A stretch of 64,000 nt of DNA from Synaphobranchus kaupii (lineage: Eukaryota > Chordata > Actinopteri > Anguilliformes > Synaphobranchidae): NCBI GenBank assembly GCA_029718625.1, contig CM056377.1, positions 95,286,998-95,350,997 on the forward strand, read 5' to 3'. Each line of letters begins with the position of its first letter. Positions within the stretch are counted from its first letter, which is position 1. The notes under the pieces were generated by a model, which saw only the letters and a program-made list of their open reading frames with translations, searched no databases and was not told the DNA's origin. A program made the translations under genes and the position numbers. Positions 1 through 35,501 of this stretch are shown here, one piece after another.

Positions 1-581
1 CAGGGAGAAAGTCTGGGCCCAGTCACACAGCAGGGAGAAAGACTGGGCCCAGTCACACAGCAGGGAGAAAGTCTGGGCCCAGTCACACAGCAGGGAGAAA
101 GACTGGGCCCAGTCACACAGCAGGGAGAAAGTCTGGGCCCAGTCACACAGCAGGGAGAAAGTCTGGGCCCAGTCACACAGCAGGGAGAAAGACTGGGCCC
201 AGTCACACAGCAGGGAGAAAGTCTGGGCCCAGTCACACAGCAGGGAGAAAGACTGGGCCCAGTCACACAGCAGGGAGAAAGTCTGGGCCCAGTCACACAG
301 CAGGGAGAAAGTCTGGGCCCAGTCACACAGCAGGGAGAAAGTCTGGGCCCAGTCACACAGCAGGGAGAAAGTCTGGGCCCAGTCACACAGCAGGGAGAAA
401 GACTGGGCCCAGTCACACAGCAGGGAGAAAGTCTGGGCCCAGTCACACAGCAGGGAGAAAGACTGGGCCCAGTCACACAGCAGGGAGAAAGTCTGGGCCC
501 AGTCACACAGCAGGGAGAAAGTCTGGGCCCAGTCACACAGCAGGGAGAAAGACTGGGCCCAGTCACACAGCAGGGAGAAAG
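1..581. repeat. 30-bp minisatellite, 19 full copies plus a partial one
   Basis: A 30-bp unit beginning cagggagaaag is repeated head to tail with no length variation. Copies differ at one site, reading gtctgg or gactgg. The last copy breaks off at about 581. The array lies in the rxrg intron upstream of the first coding exon seen, ending about 140 bp before that exon's acceptor. Confidence 0.97.
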
Positions 582-722
582 CAGCTTGGTGACAGTGGGA
601 GATGGAGTGGAAAACACCCTCGGCTGTGATGGAATGCAACTTTGTTTTATTTGAACCCCGCGGTGTTGAAAGGGATGTCTCTGCTGTCTATCTTAACCCG
701 CTGTGCTGCCTTGCGTTTGCAG

Positions 723-12620
<11,898 letters not shown>

Positions 12621-15600
12621 CACAGACTGTTGCTCTTTGTAAATAATCCCAACCCCATGTAATTGATATACAGATAAAAATGATTAAGTTGTAAACTACA
12701 TATTTTGTACCAAGCACAATTATTAATGTGAAAATTTGTATGGGAGAGGGGGTGGGGGGGGGGGGGGGGGGTACAGTGGGAGGTTAAAGGTACACTGTCA
12801 AAATGAATTTAATAGAAATGTAAAAGATTTTTTTCTCTTTTTTGCTGTAAATAGATCATTCCAAATATTCAAGTTAACAGCTACCTAATTCAGGATAAAA
12901 TCTAATTTTATTAATTGGTAAATACAGAAACTGTCACCACCTTTGAAAATATACAATAGAATTCTGTCAAAATAAAATAATTTAAAATGGGTTTTTTCAA
13001 CATGTTTTTTTTCCTCCAGAATGTAGGTAAAATGAAAATACTTCATGCCAACATTTTTATAGTTTAGCCACTAGATGGCGGGGTTTGAAAAAGGAACGAG
13101 GCAACCCGCTATTAGGAAATGTCTTTCAAAACGCACTCTACAAGTAATTATACTACTAATTACAACCTTTGCCAAGCAGCAAGCAGAAGTATGACAGGAG
13201 CCTCCTGTTTGCAGAGATTGAGAGATTATACTTAACCATTTGAAGAGTAAGTTTTTTGTAATGTTTTTTTTTTCCTTCAAAATTCTAAGTCAGTGTTCTA
13301 GAACTCCATTATAGCATTAGAATGTTCCGTTAAGAACATTCTAATCCCATATTGGTGATCCTACACCTTAAAGGGTTATAAGAAGTTTACATTATTGAAT
13401 TATGTTTAAAAAAAATAAAAGGTTAATTAACGCTAAAATCACTCAGGTAGCCTACTGCACAGGTTTGTACCTGCATTTAGTAAATATTATTTAAACGTGG
13501 GAGTAGCCTACTGTATGAGTCCCGTCCAGAAGTGTATCCAATGAATCATTGTTAAAAAAAAAAAAACTTTTACTGAAAGTGTATGATCCTGTTTTCTCCA
13601 TAACAACAGGAATGGTAGGCCTACCAATGACACCAGATGTGTGGTGTAACAGTAGGGAAACTGGTCCCATCTACCAGAATGGCATCTGTCAATGAGGCTT
13701 GCCTAACCTCCCATGGCGAGCCTGGTCCCAGTTCTCACACACGCACAAGTATTCTCATGTCTGAATCTCATAAATGACACCAATTTGTTTAACATTGGTC
13801 AGTAACTAGATGTAAGACTATTCGGGCTGCCCTTCCATTACGCTTACAACGAATGCCCTATGTTTTATTTAGAAGAGGTCAGATAGTCGTATTGACTAGT
13901 CTATTAAGTAGCCTAAGGGCCCAGTATTTGTCGTTAAGTGCATGGTCTCAGTCGCGCATTGACATAATTGGCACCCTTTGGTTATTTTGTTTGAAAGAAA
14001 AAAAAACGAATACTGATATAAGTGGGCATGCCTTGGCTACGTGACTAAAGAAACCACGGAATGACTGTGAGGTTGAAGTTTCCATTGTCATTTCAATTTT
14101 CCATTTTCACATGTATTCGAAAGTGCTGATATATTCTGTTGATGTTTCTGTGAGGGGAAATTAATAGGTTACTTCGTCTACAAAAAATGTTTTTGTTTTT
14201 TTTCAATTTTATTTTTTAGTCACTAAAATTATTTGTGAGGAAATTTCAGGGGAAAAAAATCAATGTAATTCAAAGTGCTAAAATGTCAGGTGTTGCCTAT
14301 TCTACATATTTTAATAGGGCCTGGTAGCTATTTTTTAGGTTGCACGGGATTAAATATTGGCTTTGTAACAGTATACATTCGTGTTTATTACACCTTACTG
14401 GCTATATCTATATGCAATATTTGTGATGTGTCTTTTCAATAATTCAGATCATTGCAGTTGGCGTTTACCTGGGACCTGAAAAAGATAAAGGATGTGGCTT
14501 TAGTAGGCTACACAGTATCCTATAGGTAATCTTTCATATTGTTCATACATCGACTATTGAAATTTTGAGTTAATATAGCCTACTTCTCATTAGCCTATTT
14601 TAACTGTCTTTATAACTTATTCCTATAGGATACTGTGTATTTACAATTTAGATAGAACGCAGTGCCTGGTAGCAGCCACACATGCGATTTACTAAAAACA
14701 AAAATATAGGTCGGCTGCGTTAAATTACAAAACTATTCCGTTTTACGCTTGTTTTAAGTGTTACTTAGGAGGCAAAACTATTATTCTTCAGCAGGAATTT
14801 AGCACGGATTAATTTCCTATAGCCCATTGAAGATGAACTATTCTCTTAATTTGATGCCTGAAGCCTTTGAGCGGTTCCTGTATTAACATTCAATAATAAA
14901 TAGTTAATTTGTTTTAAGTTTATATTGTTTAAAAAATTATCCAAACATAAAAATATGAAACTTGTCTTCATATTAAATGTTCACAAATAGGCATACATAA
15001 AGTTTGGGGGAATTAGTCTTAGCCAACAAAATTATAGGCTACGATATTACTTTAACAAAGTTATTAAAATCGTATAGGCTGATTTTTTTTTTAAAGATGC
15101 GACTTTACATGTGGTCGAGGATGTTATCTGAAGTTTCAGCCTGAACTGGCAGAGCGCGCGATGCCTGGAACAGAGATGGGAGGGGAACACAGCAGCGGAG
15201 AGGTACTGCCTGGTATCATGAAGAAACGACCTCAAACTACTCCTAGGTGGGGACGCGGACAGTCACAGCTCTGGTGGACTAATGGGTTAATTGATAGATG
15301 GTCAATGTGAGGACCAGAAAGTGCATCGCGTCGGTCAGAGGGAAAACTTTTTTTCACTCCATATTTTCGCCAAACAATATTCCTCATCATTACGTTAATA
15401 CTACGGCAATGAATCTCAATAAATATTTCTAGAAACAAATCTGGGGAACACGGATCGTTCACAGGTAGGCTAATACCAAAAACGCTTTCTGTCTATAATG
15501 AGTAGCCTAGTGGAAATGTCGTGAAACTCCTGTAAATGCACTGTAGCCTATTATATGTGATGTTTTTCCAATTGCTGAGTTAGCCTACTGTTATTGAAGT

Positions 15601-15719
15601 TTTATTGCGTAACCTATATATCTAAAATCATGATCTGCAAACGAAGCTCCATAAAATAGTGAGTTGTTTGATTCAGCAGGCTAATCGTTAAACAGAAGTT
15701 ATTATGTGTGATTTGACAG
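12621..15719. other. rxrg 3' UTR, intergenic DNA and lmx1a 5' flank
   Basis: No coding sequence is recognised. An AATAAA at 12971-12976 is a candidate rxrg poly(A) signal. A G-run of about 20 bases lies at 12750-12771. A CTCF-like site is at 13068-13081, and an inverted repeat (16-bp arms) at 14511-14526 and 14632-14647. The final kilobase before 15720 probably contains the lmx1a promoter and 5' UTR, but no TATA box can be picked with confidence. Confidence 0.6.
13068..13081 (+). promoter_or_regulatory. CTCF-like motif between rxrg and lmx1a
   Basis: The 14-mer ccactagatggcgg fits the vertebrate CTCF core CCASYAGRKGGCRS at every position. It lies about 450 bp after the rxrg stop and 2.6 kb before the lmx1a start, where an insulator would be plausible. 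A motif match alone is weak evidence for occupancy. Confidence 0.45.
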
Positions 15720-28006
<12,287 letters not shown>

Positions 28007-28790
28007 GTTCCACAGCAAGTGCAGAACATAGCTCGACCTTCCTCAGCCTTCAAAGCACATAGCACTAAAGGAGGCAGCCATACTGCCTGTAAAACTGGAC
28101 ATCACTTCCAGTATATAGCACACACATGCATGCATGCACATACAGTACACACATTCACAAATTCAGACATGCACATACAGACATATTATGTACACGTATA
28201 CCCCCCCCCCCAAATACGCACATGCAAACAGATACATAGACACATAGTCCACTGTTTCCACAGATGTGTTAAAAAAAACAAGGCAAAAGCCACCGCACTG
28301 CTAAAAGTCAGACTTATTAATGGTGCATGAAACAAGTGGGAAAATTCAGGTTGAAGACAAAAAATGGCTTGTACTATTAATGAGAACAATACAAGGTTTC
28401 AATACCGAAAAGCACAGGATAAATACACAAACGCGGTATTGACTAAAATGCTTTAATGATGCTATAGGCTACCTTTAAAAATAAAGCAATAATGATTGAA
28501 TAACATTTGTATTGTCCTCATGAAAAGTAACTTGAGCTTGTTCTTTCTTCAAACTCAATTTCAATAATAAACTCTGTGATTTAAAGGGGCCAGGATTACT
28601 TAAGCCTTAGAATATGTCTGTCAGTTTGCCTGTTCTCCCTTTGACCTCCATGCAGCAAGCATTGCATGTATGGAACACAATGGAAAATGCAACATGTGGT
28701 GTAAATAAGTTCTCTGTGTATTTATTAACTTTGTTGTGGGATGTTAGCGAAAAGCACTGAATCCTAAAAAAAGAAATTTAAATAAATGAC
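28007..28790 (+). other. lmx1a 3' UTR region
   Basis: Non-coding sequence with a CA-rich stretch (28120-28250) and three AATAAA poly(A) signal candidates at 28480-28485, 28566-28571 and 28781-28786. Which one is used cannot be told from sequence alone. Confidence 0.6.
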
Positions 28791-31682
28791 TGACGCGAAT
28801 GGCGATAATGAATGACGGTATTCTTTCGAAAACCGGCGCTGGGCTGCATCCGTACTCTGGGTTTGCCGAGCCACCTGGGAGACAGCTGACCCGCTACCGA
28901 CAGTCGGGCATTCCATCCTGCGGGAGCGCCTGAGTCAGGCGGCGTCCCGTGTTGTCACCCGAGAGCGGGGCGGAACGCGAGGCCCGTCACAGTCGGGGAG
29001 GCAGCCGCGCGCCCGGGCCCGGGCCCTGTCCCGGCGGGTAATCCAACGCCAGCCCAGTAATGCGTGGGGCAGCCGCCTGTGACTGAAAGGGGACAGCAGA
29101 GATGCTGCCCAGATAAGAGGCCAAGGTCAGGTCAGAACACAGACGTTCTGCTCCCCGGGGATTCCTGCATCCTGGCGGGAAGATCAGCGAGTGTTAATGT
29201 GCGTCATCCTGTATTAAGGCACTGGCGACACCCCCTTTTTGATTAAAAGCTGCCAATTTTGGAGATGTAAGAAGTGTTACCCTCCCTTATGTCTAAAACG
29301 TGTTTCATATTTCACTGTAGTTGTTCATGTGTCCTGTACGTGTTGCCAGTGTTTGAATAAAATAAGTGGACGTCCAAGCCTGAGCCGCAAGCTGTGTGGA
29401 GACCTGAACTGTCTAGCGCCTGAGGAATGCCATCAGCCTCTTCATTTCTTGAGTAGACAGGTGCTGATACCGTTTTATCGGGATGATCTCAAAGCTGTTT
29501 TCAAAACAGTTTCCTGCGGTCTAATGTCCACGAAAGACGGGCACATCTTTTCAGACGAAACGGTCAAGGGGTCCGGCGGGGAATATTACTGCCATGCGGA
29601 AAGAGCATCGGCGAGGATCACATCCGGCCCGCCCGCCATCATGAAGGGTAACATTGTGCTTCTGGCGGTCAAAGGGCGGAGCCGCATTTTTTGAGCGCTC
29701 CGTCCGCGGGGACCACCCAGGCATGGGGGGCCGGATCGCGCTGCTGGAATGCTGCTCTGATACCGGGCTTCAGAGGCAGGGACTGAAAGCTGTGGCAGAG
29801 TAAATGCTTTGTATGACACACAAATATGGAGCTCATAATAAGCATCGCCTCCCTGCCCTGGCTGTGAACCCACAGGTTTCATCTCACGTTTCTTAGCCTG
29901 AAATCAGACCTTACAGGTAAGACTGCAACTCGTTGGTCAGGAACAATCTGACTGTCTGTCGCTGCCAGGCAGGGTCACAGTACAGCACTCTGGTGGAGCA
30001 GCACCACTTAAACACAATGGCTCCTCATGTTAAGGGATTTTTATTCATGTAAACGCTGCGATTTGTGTAGTTCTGAAGAAGCCTTTTCCGTTAATATTTT
30101 GAGTTTCTGTTAACCTCACATGCAGGTCGTGAAGAAGTTCCCAATAAATCAACAGTACACTGACACAGCAGGCCCCAATAACCTCATTATTATTTTGAAA
30201 ATAACCAAGCAGCCTCCCGTCTGTTGATCAGTTATTTATTGCACTTCCTGTGCCAGCCGTGGGCCACAAACCCTCTGTCTTTTAACTGGTATAATTGGCA
30301 TCACGCTGCTTCAGAGCAGAGACAGATGAGCCCATTTTGTAAACGCATCCCAACAGGATATTTTCATAATTATACATTAGTAGCCAGATACTTATGAATA
30401 TTTCAGCCTCCATATAATTCCTTGAATGGGTCATTTCGAAATGCAGTAGTACGTGTTGTTATGTATTATCTGTACGCAGGCCCTTTTCAAAGTAATTGTC
30501 TACCAAATTTATTTCAAAGGTACAGTATAAACATAAATGTACAGTATAAACATCTATTATTCACAAATATTCAGACCAAAATGATTTTTCACGTGGATGT
30601 ACATTTTGGTCGGTAACATGTTTTCCTAAAATTCTCAGGGATTTGCAGGAGTGTTTTAGAAATTTTACCAAAATGATTTAAATTAATTATTTGACCCAAA
30701 GTTCATCGTTTTCAAAGGTACCAAATCAATATTACAGTTTTAAACATTGTGAGACAATGTAATTAATTGCCAATTTGAATGTTTTTTATTTTATTTTATA
30801 TTTTTGTAAGCTTGTAGTCTCTTTGATGGAAGAAAAAAAAAAAACCCTTGATCTATTGACCACACTATGGCAGTGGATGTGACATAGACCTGCAGTTGAC
30901 CACTGACATAACAAGTTGGTGAAGACCTGAAACAACTGACTTTATCTTCAGGTCTCCGTGAGGGTAGGCAGTCACCACGAGTCCTTGGTGGCTGGCCAGA
31001 AATATCATGGCAGAAACGGGGTGCAGGAGGCCAGCAGGCAGTCTGCCCACCCAGAGCACAGTGTTAAGGACACGCCCCCTTGCCCTGTAAAGGGATGCAG
31101 ACTCCAGCCAAGCTGAGAGGCATGGATCTGAGCCACTGTTTGGATGAAGAGACTGGTGCTGAAAAACAAGGACTTCGCTCCCCAGTCACAGACAATAAAA
31201 TTGTCTCTGTTAAATCAAATCCATCAGATTTTTCACTGAGCATTTTGCTGTTTGTGCGACGTGTTGATTCCCGAACCAAATACAGTTCCCCGGTGTGTGT
31301 GTGTGTAATTAACCACTTACGAACAAAGTTAGGATATTCCACTGTTGCTCAACACAAGGCACAGATTTGTCAAATGAACAACAATGAAGTTTATTCACTT
31401 TTTTAATGTCAGCAAACATCAACATTTCCATGATCCGCATTTTCATCAGCAAACCCTCTACCATATCTAGAATGTGCATGTACATGGGTAAAGAATTTTC
31501 ATGTTTGGCCAGTCAAGAAATTAACTGAATAAAAAATTTTTATTGACAATTTGTCATATACAGTATATACATCAAAACTTTTGGAGCCAATATGTTTTAT
31601 TTTTAATATCCTCCGTGTATTATAAACCAGCATGAAAATTGTCCACACAGTGCATCATTCCATTTGAATTTCATTATTCTGT
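28791..31682. other. Intergenic DNA without recognised genes
   Basis: The first part (28820-29230) is GC-rich and CpG-containing, the rest AT-rich. Open frames such as 29239-29694 show no recognisable domain or splice context. No transposon ends were identified. A conserved regulatory element is possible but cannot be judged without alignments. Confidence 0.5.
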
Positions 31683-32577
31683 TTATTAGGGGTCCAAGCA
31701 CGTAGTGCTGGAACCCTATTGTTTTCGCTGGTTTTATTATTATTATTATTATTATTCCCACATTTGTTACAATTGCAGCAAAACCACATGATAACTTTTG
31801 CTGAAACTTGGCACACATGTAGACACTGGGACCCGACACATGTACAGCGAATTCCAACCCAATTGACCTGATGGTGGCGCTATAGAGACAAAGTGAAATT
31901 ATATAATCTTTTGGGCTATAACGTTTGAACCGTTTAGCCTATCTTCAAAATTATTTTTGCCTCATATTCGTTGGTTCATTGCCATTAGGACCAATGAGGT
32001 CCGCCATATTAGATCTTTTGCAAATTTGCATTTTGTGAAAAACCTATAAAATCGAACTCCTCCGAGACCATTTGACATATCAACATGCAACTCACACCCA
32101 TTTGTTCAGGGGACGATTCTCCAAAAAAGCTAGGAAGCGATTTTCCGATTTTCCAAATATCCTGATCGCAGTAAGCCAATAAAAACTGTTGTGGGCGTGG
32201 CTAGTGACAAAAATGCTAATAACTCTTCAATACTTCAATGGATATTAATAAAATTCGGTTTCTATACTTGCACTGAGCTTCTGAGCCAAACACTAAAGTA
32301 TTGGCTCAATAGAATCAAATGGTGGCGCTATAGGGCATAATATACTTTTTTTAATTCATAAAAAATCACCATTATTTTTTAGACATTTAAAACTTGCTGT
32401 AGTGATCAATTTCCTCATCTTGAACATATGTATGTCCCATATATGTCGCTGCCATCTTGGATTGGCCACCATTTTTTAAATGCTATTAACATTTCTCTTC
32501 ATGAAAAATCACTGTTGTGTTTTAAACATTGAAAATTATGTGTCCTGATCAATCACCGGGCAGTCACAGGTTGTCTG

Positions 32578-32645
32578 TTATGGCTTAGCGGTAAGAGCAA
32601 TGGCTTGGTATGCGGGAGACCTGGGTTCAATCCCCACCATAGGTT
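32578..32645 (+). repeat. tRNA-like module inside the composite repeat
   Basis: The segment reads tggcttagcggtaagagc (A-box and D-arm-like) and, 27 bp on, tgggttcaatccccac (B-box with a T-stem of four or five pairs). No acceptor stem forms, so it is not called a tRNA gene. Confidence 0.6.
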
Positions 32646-32883
32646 ACTTTTCTTTTCGATGAAAACAATGCACAGTTTGTTATGCTTTTCATACTTAATA
32701 ATGTTCTTTTCACATTATTGCAAAGGCGAAGAGATATTATTATATTAATTATTCACTGTTCCACTAGTACTTAAATGAGTGAAACAAATAAAGTTTTAAT
32801 AAAGTTATTCTTTTTCCTGCCAAATTCTTCATCAAAAATGCTCAATACCCACAACTAATTCTCCTTATGAAATGGGACATCTG

Positions 32884-32946
32884 CAATGGCTTTGTGGTTA
32901 GAGCGATTGCCTTTGATGCGGGAGAGACGGGTTTGAATCCCACCGG
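32884..32946 (+). repeat. Second tRNA-like module inside the composite repeat
   Basis: The segment reads tggctttgtggttagagcga and then gggtttgaatccc, again A-box and B-box-like. It differs from the module at 32578 but occupies a similar context within the same element. Confidence 0.55.
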
Positions 32947-33345
32947 GTACTAAAGGTAGCGTTTCTTTTCGACAACACGACAGGCGCTTTCTTATGCTTT
33001 TCACATCTACAAATCTTATTTTCACATTAATGGGATAGGAAACACTAAAAGACATTTTTTTGAGTTAATATCTAGGCATTGCCTCAGATTGAATGTCTCT
33101 TTCATGAATGTCTTCTCAAATTATTCAGTTTACCCAGAATTAACTGAAGGTGGTGGTCTGAAAACAGTTTGACCTTTTATACACATTCATGTTTAGGCAC
33201 TCACGTCATGCAGCTACATGTGTCTCACGTATACCTTCCGAGACTCGATTGTAAAAGGAAACCAATGTAACATGATTGCAACAAAATTACAAACCTTATG
33301 CTTGGACCCCGTATAGTCGCTGCTTGCAGCTATATTTATTATTAT

Positions 33346-35449
33346 GTTTACTATGGTACATGCTGTTAGGCAGTTTTTGCCATCAAATCATATGCATTTT
33401 CTTTTGTTTGATAAATGCATACTATATTTCTGTAAATACAAGACATGAATGGATTTTTAATTTTGCTAGATTACCTTTGCTAGGTAATCGCTTGTAATTT
33501 GTTACCCACCTACCTACTTGTTCTATTAGCTAAAGCACTGTTACTAGCCGATTTAACTTGCTGCCATTTTTTCTTGTTAAAGCTAGCATGCTCATTCACT
33601 CATAATTCTTCATCCATAATGTCATGGCATAAGAGAAGTCTAAGCTAACTGTCAATATGTACATTTATATACATGTACGTTTATGTCCATTCCGCAAAAA
33701 ACACTTCCCATTTTTGAAGAAATATCTATATTTACTTCGTAAAATATTACTTTAAGACTGTATAGGTCAACAATATATATAATATGTATTATTATATATA
33801 TGAGGGGTATCATATTAGGCAGGGGTTGTGCAAAAAATACGCAGCTGGCTGGCTGGTTTCACATCAAACTGGACCATTGTGGAAAGCCATTGGGGACCCC
33901 TTATTGCACTATAGCTGTTCCATATTCAGTGGCAGCAGAAAAACTTAAAGAAAGCTAAACTGATAATTTAACAGCAATTTAAATGTCAAATATCATATAT
34001 TCATACAGTATATACTGAATGATTTACCACCTATGTCAGCAGTGTACTGGATGCTTCAGTCATTTTGTGTTTCCCATGCTCATTATTCTTGGCCCACGTT
34101 GTTTTGCCAGCCTTTTAACACAAGCTGCACTTTAAGAAATTATTGCATACAGGCATATTGTTACGTCCCAAAATCCACCTGTGTTGCAATAACCAGGTGT
34201 ACAGTAGTGGAGGTAACACGAAGCCACTTAAACGCAAACCACAACCTCTTAGATAAACCCAGTCAAGCGCAAAGTGATTTAAAAGACAAAATGTTTAATA
34301 GCACAGACACGTACGGTAGAAACTAATTTAGCTATTCTCTAAACATGTAACAGACTAACAGTATTTACAGTTCGGCTACACAGGCTGCATGCTCTCACCA
34401 GGCAGCAAGTGTCCAAAATCAGACCCACGTCCAGATGACAAAAGGGTCTTCTCCTCCTGGTCTAGCGGGTGTGTTGCTGTGGTGGTATTCAGCAGCTTTA
34501 ATCAATTCACGGGCTATTTGCTGTAGTCTGTTAACACAGAACTCAGTGTTCAGGAAGCGTTGTGGAAGTTGTGTTGATCGCTAGCGTCAGGAACTCGAAC
34601 TATCGTGATGTAGACGGAGACAGGGTATTATAGTCTAGCATCTTTCCAATCCCGCTGCTCCGCGACGGTCCTCGTCATCCCCAGTTACGGCGTCTTTCAC
34701 ACAATGCGACGTCGACGTCTCCACGTAGCCCCCGGAGATGGTTGCTAGGCAACAGCGCGCGTCGTCCTTCCAGCGCAGCTCCCAGGATCTTCACGTACGA
34801 TCATGACGTCAGCATCTCCATCTGTGGGGGAGACACAGACAAACCTAGCAGCCCAAAGCCAAGCAAACACAAAGCAGGGGAGGCAGAGAAACAGAGGAAC
34901 GTAACACATACCCGTATATTCATTAATTTTCTACTTCTATTGTAAATAGTTACTCTTATTGTCTTCACCAATCAACCCCCTATCAACCCCAACAAAGATA
35001 CTCAGATTCTTTTTTGATACAGTCATTTGACTGAAGGATACGAACAAAATAGGCTCTGCTCTTGTCACTAGCCTAAACAGTGATATTTCTGTAACAAATA
35101 TGACATCAAAAAAAATCAAGCAGTTTGCACCTGTAAATTGAAACGAATAGGCAACACCTCTAATCATTCTGTTGGCGCAGGAGTTTTTAGCATCCTCCAT
35201 GAACTTATAGTCCAGAACCAAATGTCATCCATGACTCATGTCAAACAAAAATTAAATAAAAAAAGACACATTCAGAATTACAATAAGTCTCAAAAAAGGT
35301 AATTGGGAAATGCCTTATGCTCCTAAGACTCAGCAAATCATGTTTGTCTCCTGTAGGGGACATGATTCTCTGGTCTTAATCTCAAGAACCATATATTCTA
35401 CTATGGATCTTAGTAGGATATATACCACAAGGGTAAGTAATATGATCCT
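33346..35449. other. Intergenic DNA downstream of selp
   Basis: AT-rich DNA with no gene. A segment from about 34160 (tgttacgtccc) to about 34908 (acgtaacac) has short inverted ends and a GC-rich interior, and may be a decayed transposon. The part nearest 35449 should hold the selp 3' UTR. Confidence 0.45.
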
Positions 35450-35501
35450 CTAACCTTCTTCAAATGCAGGGTTTTCTAGTTCCTCCCAAATAGCAATATC
35501 C
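35450..35501 (-). CDS. selp: selp cytoplasmic exon 2 and stop
   Basis: After an atttcag acceptor the exon encodes [17 protein letters not shown] and a TAG stop at 35450-35452. The Asn-Pro-Ala-Phe motif resembles the internalisation region of mammalian P-selectin tails. Confidence 0.85.

Larger units (their letters stand above)
31683..33345. repeat. Composite interspersed repeat with tRNA-like modules
   Basis: The element starts taggggtccaagcacgtagt and ends ttggaccccgtatagtcgctgcttgcagctatattta, so ggggtccaagca is inverted at the two ends. Inside are tggtggcgctatag phrases, gccaataaaaactgttgtgggcgtgg and two different tRNA-like modules. It belongs to the same general class as 4107-7225. Confidence 0.75.

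Noticed and set aside
1..581. Direct 30-bp repeats suggesting a CRISPR array
   Set aside because: The units are contiguous with no spacers, the DNA is vertebrate and no cas genes are present. It is a minisatellite.
29239..29694. 151-aa ORF downstream of lmx1a
   Set aside because: No known domain and no promoter or splice evidence. Treated as chance in a GC-moderate region.
32578..32946. Functional tRNA genes
   Set aside because: A- and B-box-like segments and partial T-arms are seen, but acceptor stems do not pair and the anticodon arms are poor. Described as tRNA-like modules.
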